64,000 bases of DNA from Blumeriella jaapii. Lineage: Eukaryota > Ascomycota > Leotiomycetes > Helotiales > Drepanopezizaceae. Every line of letters starts with the position of its first letter. Position 1 is the stretch's first letter. The notes under the pieces are model-generated. The model did no database searches, was not told the DNA's origin, and was given only the letters and a program-made list of their open reading frames with translations. The position numbers and the translations under genes were made by a program. The DNA lies in assembly GCA_009599575.1 (NCBI GenBank), contig VWND01000046.1, positions 33,960-97,959 on the forward strand, read 5' to 3'. This document shows, in pieces, positions 55,933 through 64,000 of this stretch.

Positions 55933-58197
55933 TCTACGAATTAACGCACGGACCAAAAATAACTTGGCTCCAAAGCCTAATTCTACAGCCTGCGGTATTC
56001 GTATTTACTAGTAAAACACCAGCCCATTTCTTAATAGAATCGTTCAATTCTTTTTATATTTGGGTTATTAATATTAAAACTTATTTAATTCTTTTTATTT
56101 TGTACAATTCGATCTATTACTAATCGCAATGCAAACGTTTCTACGAATTAAAGCACGGACCAAGAATAACTTGGCTCCAAAGCCTAATTCTACAGCCTGC
56201 GGTATTCGTATTTACTAGTAAAAACACCAGCCCATTTCTTAATAGAATCGTTCAATTCTTTTTATATTTGGGTTATTAATATTAAAACTTATTTAATTCT
56301 TTTTATTTTGTACAATTCGATCTATTACTAATCGCAATGCAAACGTTCTACGAATTAAAGCACGGACCAAGAATAACTTGGCTCCAAAGCCTAATTCTAC
56401 AGCCTGCGGTATTCGTATTTACTAGTAAAACACCAGCCCATTTCTTAATAGAATCGTTCAATTCTTTTTATATTTGGGTTATTAATATTAAAACTTATTT
56501 AATTCGTCTTATTTTGTACAATTCGATTTATTACTAATCGCAATGTAAACGTTCTACGAATTAAAGCACGGACCAAGAATAACTTGGCTCCAAAGCCTAA
56601 TTCTACAGCCTGCGGTATTCGTATTTACTAGTAAAACACCAGCCCATTTCTTAATAGAATCGTTTAATTCTTTTTATATTTGGGTTTTATTAATATTAAA
56701 AGATATTTAATTTTTTTTTAATTTTGTACAATTCGATTTATTACTAATCGCAATGCAAACGTTCTACGAATTGAAGCACGGACCAAGATAAACTTGGCTC
56801 CAAAGCCTAATTCTACAGCCTGCGGTATTCGTATTTACTAGTAAAAACACCAGCCCATTTCTTAATAAAATCGTTTAATTCTTTTTATATTTGGATTATT
56901 AATATTAAAAGTTATTTTAATTTTTTTTATTTTGTACAATTCGATTTATTACTAATCGCAATGCAAACGTTCTACGAATTGAAGCACGGACCAAGAATAA
57001 CTTGGCTTCAAAGCCTAATTCTACAGCCTGCGGTATTCGTATTTACTAGTAAAACACCAGCACATTTCTTAATAAAATCGTTCAATTCTTTTTATATTTG
57101 GGGTTATTAATATTAAAACTTATTTAATTCTTTTTTTTTTTGTACAATTCGATTTATTACTAATCGCAATGCAAACGTTCTACGAATTGAAGCACGAACC
57201 AAGAATAACTTGGCTCCAAAGCCTAATTCTACAGCCTGCGGTATTCGTATTTACTAGTAAAACACCAGCCCATTTCTTAATAAAATCGTTCAATTCTTTT
57301 TATATTTGGGTTATTAATATTAAAAGTTATTTAATTCGTCTTATTTCATACAATTCGATTTATTATTAATCGCAATGCAAGCGTTCTACGAATTAACGCA
57401 CGGGCCAAGAATAACTTGGCTCCAAAGCCTAATTCTATAGCCTGCGGTATTCGTATTTACTAGTAAAACACCAGCCCATTTCTTAATAGAATCGTTTAAT
57501 TCTTTTTATATTTTGGGTTATTAATATTAAAACTTATTTAATTCTTTTTATTTTGTACAATTCGATCTATTACTAATCGCAATGCAAACGTTCTACGAAT
57601 TAACGCACGGACCAAGAATAACTTGGCTTCAAAGCCTAATTCTATAGCCTGCGGTATTCGTATTTATTAGTAAAACACCAGCCCATTTCTTAATAAAATC
57701 GTTCAATTCTTTTTATTTGGGTTATTAATATTAAAACTTATTTAATTCGTCTTATTTCATACAATTCGATTTATTATTAATCGCAATGCAAGCGTTCTAC
57801 GAACTGACGCACGGGCCATAAAAAGCTTGGCTCCAAAGCCTAATTACTACAGCCTGCGGTATTCGTATTTACTAGTAAAACACCAGCCCATTTCTTAATA
57901 GAATCGTTCAATTCTTTTTATATTTAGGTTATTAATATTAAAACTTATTTAATTTTTTTTATTTTATATAATTCGATTTATTATTAATCGCAATGCAAGC
58001 GTTTTACGAACTGACGCACGAACCAAGAATAGCTTGGCTCCAAAGCCTAATGCTACAGCCTGCGGTATTCGTATTTACTAGTAAAATACCAGCCCATTTC
58101 TTAATAGAATCGTATAATTCTTTTTATATTTGGATTATTAATATTAAAACTTATTTAATTTCTTTATTTTATACAATTCGATTTATTATTAATCGCA
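55933..58197 (+). repeat. R2 tandem array, module copy 2
   Basis: A partial first unit then units starting near 56,129, 56,337, 56,544, 56,752, 56,961, 57,169, 57,375, 57,587, 57,787 and 57,993. More single-base indels than in copy 1, so the 66-codon frame is whole only in the units at 56,337 and 57,169 and, extended, 57,993. Confidence 0.95.
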
Positions 58198-58610
58198 ATG
58201 CAAACGTTCAGAAAATCGTGTACGGTCGCAAAATTTAACTTTCGTTTAAACTCATATTCGCCTAATTCCACACACGCACAAAATAAACTTTAAAAAATTA
58301 TATATTTTATATAACCTAGTCGTTCGTATGCTTTCGGGACAAAAGTCCTAAAGCACCTATGGTATAATGGTTGATGGTTTTTATAGGTTTAATTCCTTCG
58401 TTACCCCATTAAAAATCCGTAAAGCCACGGGAAAAAGGTTGCTAAGCGTTCTGCTTTAATGCTCCGCCACTCTATTTATAGAACTTAGTTGCATGCAAAT
58501 TCTATGGCTCCGGCCCGTGAATTGTCCTACGGGGTTTTGTATATATGGTGAATAAGTATAAGTCGGTGTATCAGTCTGCCCTTTGCTGTAAGTGTCTTTT
58601 TTGTAATTTA
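58198..58610 (+). other. GC-richer leader upstream of helicase, module copy 2
   Basis: Same as 51,438-51,850 but less mutated: GACAAAAGTCCTAAAGCACC, CCACGGGAAAAAGG, CTCCGGCCCGTGAATTGTCC, then ACGGGG closing a small hairpin. Probably the best copy for asking whether it is a promoter, leader RNA or old mobile element. Confidence 0.55.
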
Positions 58611-58952
58611 ATTTAATTAATTAAAGTTTTCGAATAATTTAATTAATTAAAGTTTTCGAATAATTTATTTAATTAAAGTTTTCGAATAATTTATTTAATT
58701 AAAATTATCGTTGCTATAGGCTACGCGAAAACTTTAATTAAAGTTTTGAAAATTTTTCAAAACCACACACATCATCCAAATTATCAAAACTCCCAAAACC
58801 CCCTCCCAAAAAAAACCCCCAAAACCACCAAAACCTCCAAAACCTCCAAAACCCCCAAAACTACCAAAACTACCAAAACTTCCAAAACTCCCAAAACTCC
58901 CAAAACTTTAAAAACTTCAAAAACTTTAAAAACTTCAAAAAAACCCCTAAAA
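58611..58952. repeat. AT-rich 25-bp repeats, 20-bp palindrome and 9-bp minisatellite
   Basis: About three to four units with TTAATTAAAGTTTTCGAATA (58,611-58,705), a palindrome at 58,728-58,747, and CCAAAACCT-type units from about 58,760 to 58,952. The layout is that of 51,851-52,199 with different copy numbers. Confidence 0.88.
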
Positions 58953-59290
58953 AAACTTATTTTTATTTTTTTCGAATTTCTTCGATTATACGATTTTTTT
59001 TAAAAAAATTCGATATGTCAAATATTTAAGTATTTTTCATTCCTTTGATAAACAGCGCTAATATTTATTATTTTAGTAACTTTCGTACTATTAACGATTT
59101 AAATTCTAAACAAGCGTTTTAAGATTTATCTGATTTTCAATTTTTATTTTATTATATAGATTTTGAATTATTGCTTTGTTTGTTTTGTAATTTATTTATT
59201 ACTGGATTTGAATAACATATACGTAAAAACCATTTCTATTCAATTTCAAAAAACGATCGAAATAAATTAATTAAACAAGGCTTAATTATT
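58953..59290. other. Intervening AT-rich DNA before helicase relic, copy 2
   Basis: Homologous to 52,200-52,545. Nothing recognisable. Confidence 0.5.
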
Positions 59291-60763
59291 TATTAATCGT
59301 TAAAAAAATCGAATTTTTTTGAAAAACATTTTAGAATTAATACGATTTTTTTCATTAGAATTCGATTTAAAAAACCTTTTCCAGAACTCGAAATATCGCA
59401 AAACAATTTTAAATGCGATTTTTGTTTTTTAATTTTAGCAAATCGTATAAATATTAAAAAACATATTAAAAAAATTCATACAAATGAAATCGAAATTATT
59501 GTTGCAAATGATATTAGTAAATATTATTTAATTGTAACTACTTAATCACTTGAAAGAAATAGATGGTATTTCGAAGTTAAACAAATTGATAATTCAGTAA
59601 ACGAAATCGAAGATAATATTTATTCTAATGAGATTTCAGAAGATTTACCATCTGATTTTGTTAATAGCTTAAAATTTATTAATCGAAGAATTAAATTTGA
59701 AAGAATTTTTTTATTTTACGAAAATTTAAATTCGTTTAAAATAAATCTTAGCGATAATAATTTAACTAATTTTTAAGCAAAAACTCGATATGCTGAATTT
59801 ATTTAAAATTATAAGCCGCAAGAGATTATACGATTTATGTGAATTATATAATCAAGATAAAGACGACGAATTGATTAAATTTATAATCGATAATATTTAA
59901 GAAATTTTTTATTTAAGTTTAGATAAAATTACTTGGATAAATAAAAGTTATTTAAATATTTTAAATAGTTTTGAGCTTAATAAAATAGGTAATAAAGAAT
60001 TTAAAATATTACTTACATCGAAATCTCGCGTCGATTATTTTTTTTTTTTTTTAATAATTTTTTACTTACTTTTTTTTTTCGTAGTTATAATTTAAAATTA
60101 TATAAAACTAGTAAACCGATTTTTAAAATCGATACAAAACTAAAAGAAAAAATTGACGATTTATTATTACAAGCGATTGATTATATAAACGATCTAAAAA
60201 TTGAAGTTTTATCGAAAGATTTTATAAAAACTATTAATCGAAATATAAATAAAGCTTATAATAATCGAATTTTAATCGACGATTTATCGAGTGATAATTC
60301 TGAAATTGAATTCGATAATTTTATAAGCAATAAATTTATATTATCGGATAATAGCAATTCAAGTAATATTAGTAATAATAGCAATACTTCGAATAATTCT
60401 TGGTTTTTTGGAAGATTATCAAACGTAGATACAGAGCAAAATTCTTATATTTTATTTTTAAAAAAATATAAAAATTCTGAAACTGATCGTAATCCTTTGT
60501 TAATCGAATTTCAAAAATTATTAAGTAATATTATTTTTGAAATTTTAATTTAAAAACAAGATTTAAATATATTCGAAAGTCTTATTAACGCTTATTTTGC
60601 AATTAAAAGTTTAAGATTTAATTTTATTTTACGAGATATTTTAGATTTATCTGGCTATTATTTTAAATTTATATATTGCTCGCAATTAATATTTTTAAAT
60701 AAAGTTATAAATATTCTTGTTTGTAATTCTCAAAGTAATTTAAATGATATTTTAACTAAATTA

Positions 60764-61213
60764 ATGAATAATTTTTTTAAAAATAATTCGAATACTGTAT
60801 TAAGCGAATTGCTATTACACCGATCGTTTTGTTTTATTGTAAATAAAAATCTTTCAAGCAATAGCAATGTTACAATTTATAGTTTGACTGAAAATACAGT
60901 TAGTTATAAAAACGTTGTTTTAAGTATTAACAATTTGCGATTTGTATTTAAAGAATTAATTTTAGAAACCGAGCAAATATTAAAAAACGATTTTATTTTT
61001 AATATTTTAGAAAGCGAATATAGTTATATTACGTTAAATGATTTTGTAAAATACGAAGATCGTAATAATACGACGCTTTTTTTATCTTTTAAAGATTTAC
61101 ATTCTAATAAAAAAGCAAACGATAAATGGTTATTTAATAAAGTTATTAAATCGTCAGAATTACAAGCTCGTTTTTATAATTTTTCGAATCAAAAATTACA
61201 AATTAAATCCTAA
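60764..61213 (+). pseudogene. Open middle segment of helicase relic
   Basis: 149-codon open stretch (SELLLHRSFCFIVNKNLSSN, VFKELILETEQILKNDF, KANDKWLFNKVIKSSELQAR). The initial Met is internal; the frame is already open upstream with a single stop back to about 60,000. It ends at TAA where AIKAYLK follows in frame, so the stop is probably a mutated Gln. Confidence 0.75.
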
Positions 61214-62135
61214 GCAATTAAAGCTTATTTAAAATTAAATTTCAATTTAAAAAAGTTATTTTTTGATTGATTTTTATTTAGATTATGGTTTACTTATTCG
61301 AGAAACCGAATTTATTTTTATTTAAAAGTTGTAATTCGCGTAAAAAATAAAAAGAGAATTATTTTTTGATATTGGAAATGGTTTATTTATTATGAATATT
61401 AATAAATTTAAATCGCAATATTCTAATGAAAAGCTAGCTTCGAATATAAAATATATTCTTTTTAAAAGTTAATATTTTAATATTATATTATATGGTTTTA
61501 ATAAAATCATTTATTAAAATATTAAATATTAGTATTTCGGCGAATAATAATTAATATAAAACAGTTAGTGCTTATTTTTTTTATACAAACAAAAGATTTT
61601 TAAAATCGGCCGATATTTCTAATTATTTAAAATCATTTTGTTTAGTAAAAATTGGTCAATCTTTAATTATTTAAAAATATCGTCAAATTATTATAGCTAT
61701 TATTAAATATTTTATAAAAGAAAATCTTGATATCAATTCTATTATATTAATTAATTTTAATAATAGTTTTACGAATAATAAGCTTTAAGCGAATCAAATA
61801 AATTATTCGTTAATAACTGAAAAATTAAATTATGGCCGTAATTCGAATACTTTCGAAAATACGCAAGGCGATTTGCAATCAAAGTATTTACAATTTTGCC
61901 TTCGTTATTTTGATTTTTTCGGCTTAAATAATAAAGAAAATTATTAATAATTCATTTTTAAATAATCTCGATATTATTAATAAAATTAGAATTAATAAAA
62001 AACAAAACTAAATCTTTGACTTTTGCATTACGTTATTAAAAGCTTTTATTAAATAATAATTCAAAAGCTAAAAAACATAATAGACAAGCGTTTTTCGAAT
62101 ATAATTCAATTAATAAAAAAATTAAGCTTACAAAT

Positions 62136-62660
62136 TTGAATTATTTATTTACTATGCCTATCGGAAATAATACGTTATTATTATTATTACGCGAATTTTT
62201 AAATAATTCTGAAATCGATTTTATTATTCCTGAACAAGAAACTTTATTAAAAAGTATTTTATTAAAAATGTCTTATATATTAGGAATATTACCTACTAGT
62301 AGTGGTAAATCATTGATTTATTTATTATGCGCTGTTTTATCTAACGCCAAAATTACTATTATTATCGTACCGTTAATTGGTTTAAAAAGCGATGTTTTAT
62401 TTAAACGTGCAAATGAATTTGGAATTTCTGTTAGTAATTACGAAGATAATTTTGAATTTAAAACTATAATTTTATTTTTATTGAAATTTTGAAAAACGAT
62501 ATATTTATTAATTTATTAATAAATAAAATTGATAAAGGAAAAATTGATAGAATTATATTAGACGAGTGTTATTTGCTAATAACTGCGGTTAATTATCGTT
62601 TTATAATGTATCAATTTAAAAAAATTCTTAATTTAAAAGTTTAAAAACAGTATGTTTTTA
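62136..62660 (+). pseudogene. Helicase domain 1 of RecQ-like relic (motifs I and II)
   Basis: Reads IIPEQETLLKSILLKM, GILPTSSGKSLIYLLCAVLS (Walker A at 62,292-62,312; RecQ consensus PTGSGKS), ITIIIVPLIGLKSDVLFKR (motif Ia) and, in another frame after a small indel near 62,470, KIDRIILDECYLLITAVNYR (motif II at 62,561-62,572). DECH would be expected; CAT to TAT gives DECY. ATP-driven 3'-5' unwinding would be the family's activity. The frameshift and motif changes argue against function. Confidence 0.85.
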
Positions 62661-63548
62661 ACTGGTATATTATCCGTAAATCAAAAAAAATCAATTGATT
62701 AATAAATTAAATTTACAAACTTTTGCTAAAATACGGGCCGATTGTTTACGTAATAATATATTATATCGAGCTTTAAGTTTTAAATCTAAAAGTATGCAAA
62801 ATAAATTTAAAGAAATCGAAAAATATTATTTTGAATTAAAATCGAATTTTTTAAATTATATTTAGATAAAATAATAATATTTTGTTTTACAATTGCGCTT
62901 ATCGATAAATTATCTGAATTTTTAGATTGCGCGAAATATACGTCTGAATTATTAAAAAATGAAAAGGAATCGGTTTTAAAAAGTTTTACTACCGATTATA
63001 CAATTTTTTATAATATTTTAGTTTGTACTAGCGGTTTGCAAAAAGGCTTTGATTATTCTAATATACGTGCTACTATTTATTATGAATTAGCTTTCGAATT
63101 TAACGGTTTTTTACAAGGTTTTAGTCGGGCCGGCCGCGATAAAAACGAAGCTATATCGATGTTTTTTTATAATTTAGGTTTTGAAAAAGAAATCGAAAAC
63201 GATTCGTTAAATAAAAGATTAATTAAAAGTTATTTACGCGAAGTAGTCTGTCGTAAACGATTAATTTTTTTATATTTAAATAATACTATTTTAGATCAGT
63301 GTTCTAAAACTAGTGCAAATTGCGATCTTTGTATAAATCGTAATAATATTTACGAAAAACAAGCGCAAATTATTAATATAATTACAAAAGAAGTCGAAAA
63401 CGCAAGAAATGATTTAATTTGGGTTTTATCGCAAAGTTTTGAAAATAATAATTTTTGCACGTATTGTTATTTTATTTATACGCAAAATACTAGTAATTAT
63501 TGTATTCGCGATTATATTGAATTTGCGAATTTTGATTTATTTTCATAA
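62661..63548 (+). pseudogene. Helicase domain 2 and Cys cluster of RecQ-like relic
   Basis: Begins LTGILSVNQKKSI (motif III-like) and TFAKIRADCLRNNILYRALS. Open from 63,036 to 63,548: LQKGFDYSNIRATIYYELAF (motif V), FLQGFSRAGRDKNEAISMF (motif VI at 63,114-63,140; RecQ has GRAGRD, here SRAGRD), then CRKRLIFLYLNN, DQCSKTSANCDLC, a zinc-binding-like Cys set as in RecQ C-terminal domains. Confidence 0.85.
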
Positions 63549-64000
63549 AATATAAAAGAAGAATTTATTCGAAATAGTTTTTATTTATACGAAAATAGTT
63601 GTTGTTTTATTTGTTTATTACCTACTGTTATTTGTTATCGATTACGTTAATTTTTCGAATTTGAAAATAAATGTGTATTAATAAATTTTGTTTATCAAAT
63701 AATAAGTTTATTATTTAAACGAAATGAATTATGGCCTCCTAAAAACTAAAATTCCGATTATTATTAAAATTTATTTGATAATAAATCTATTTCGAATATA
63801 AATAGTTTTATAAAAAGTTTTACTAAACAGGGTTTATATTACGGAATTAAATACTGAATCTATTTTAGGTTTTAAATATATATTTATTGATTTAACAAAT
63901 GAAATATCTTAGATTAAATTTTTATTTTTTTTACAAATTAAATTATTAATATTTTATCTGTCTGAAATTTATTAAAACATTTGATATAAAAGAATTAAAT

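Larger units (their letters stand above)
59291..63960 (+). pseudogene. Telomere-linked RecQ-like helicase relic, nearly full length
   Basis: Large decayed gene. Order: (1) C2H2-type finger KCDFCFLILANRINIKKH...H, Cys at 59,414 and 59,423, His at 59,462 and 59,477, like the OrsD/DUF3505 module; (2) a long middle region, much of it open in one frame (about 60,000-61,212), with Asn/Ser-rich part NSSNISNNSNTSNNS and SLRFNFILRDILDLSGYYF; (3) a region with NDKWLFNKVIKSSELQARFY and, after stops, QSKYLQFCLRYFDFFGL; (4) a RecQ-type helicase core; (5) a Cys-rich C-terminus (CCFICLLPTVIC near 63,603). Known subtelomeric RecQ genes of fungi have this architecture. Poly-A indels, TAA stops at former Gln and motif changes show it is inactive. 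The start codon is not visible; the end lies near or beyond the window edge. Confidence 0.8.
54770..64000 (+). repeat. Subtelomeric module, copy 2 (runs out of window)
   Basis: Starts at the same base as copy 1 relative to the palindrome. Contents: R1 (54,823-55,932), R2 (55,933-58,197), leader (58,198-58,610), AT repeats, minisatellite, helicase. Relative to copy 1 it lacks H and about 574 bp between R1 and R2. Confidence 0.88.

Noticed and set aside
41113..58197. R1 and R2 arrays as CRISPR
   Set aside because: Units of about 186 and 206 bp follow each other without unique spacers, and no cas-like gene is present; these are satellite-type tandem repeats.
58350..58430. tRNA-like segment (TATGGTATAATGG then GGTTTAATTCC)
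   Set aside because: Resembles A and B boxes, but only about 15 bases lie between them and no cloverleaf or acceptor stem can be folded.
54770..64000. Module as a Helitron (TC start, palindrome, helicase)
   Set aside because: The helicase is RecQ-like, not the Pif1-like type of Helitrons, and I see no HUH replication initiator domain or CTRR end with hairpin.
1..64000. AT-rich organellar (mitochondrial) or protist DNA
   Set aside because: The AT excess follows RIP context, LTR retrotransposons of gypsy and copia type are everywhere, and no organellar gene is present; a RIP-affected ascomycete nuclear region fits better.

Overview
This 64 kb window looks like a subtelomeric, transposon-dominated, AT-rich block of a filamentous ascomycete (Pezizomycotina). 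There are three reasons. First, almost everything is decayed LTR retrotransposon with the mark of repeat-induced point mutation (RIP): CpA/TpG is depleted, TpA is in excess, CpG and GpC survive, and retrotransposon Trp/Gln/Gly/Asp codons have become stops or Lys/Asn. Second, tandem repeat units carry CTAACCCTAA, the fungal telomere sequence. Third, the right end holds a degenerate telomere-linked RecQ-like helicase with an N-terminal C2H2 module. I see no intact cellular gene, rRNA, tRNA or CRISPR array. The species cannot be told from the sequence.

Left part (1-41,059) is a nested stack of retrotransposons. An integrase relic (Z; 1-827 and 13,851-15,615) is split by gypsy element A (828-13,850; target duplication CAGAT). 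A is itself split by copia-type element B (4,792-13,032). Next comes D, a reverse-strand gypsy of the same family as A, in three pieces (15,616-16,506; 22,972-23,633; 34,933-36,085). D is interrupted by the complete gypsy C (16,507-22,971; duplication GTTTT) and by a large, unrelated Ty3/gypsy E (23,634-34,932; duplication ATAA). Two more reverse copies, F (36,086-38,091) and G (38,092-41,059), follow. D, F and G all lack their 5' halves, as if one break at 41,059 cut all three.

Right part (41,060-64,000) holds two copies of one subtelomeric module. Each copy has the same left edge (a 22-bp palindrome), then about 186-bp tandem repeats with telomere-like cores (R1), about 206-bp tandem repeats (R2), a GC-richer leader of about 300 bp, a 9-bp C/A-rich minisatellite, and a helicase gene. 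Copy 1 (41,060-53,219) is interrupted by the complete gypsy H (42,247-48,656; duplication CCTGG/TCTGA) and its helicase is cut off after the N-terminal domain. Copy 2 (54,770 to the window end) has a nearly full-length helicase relic. A 1.55-kb stretch of different character (53,220-54,769) separates them.

The retroelement families can be reconstructed by domain order. A/C/D/F/G/H is a chromovirus-like gypsy (gag, protease, RT, RNase H, integrase, chromodomain-like tail; about 6.4 kb; 268-bp LTRs). B is a copia element (gag, protease, integrase, RT, RNase H) apparently primed by a half initiator-Met tRNA. E is an 11.3-kb gypsy with a 4-kb region of unknown content after pol. None looks able to move now. 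The clearest general observation is an edge effect: in A, B, C, E and H the outer ends of the LTRs keep more GC than the same positions in the inner-facing LTR ends.
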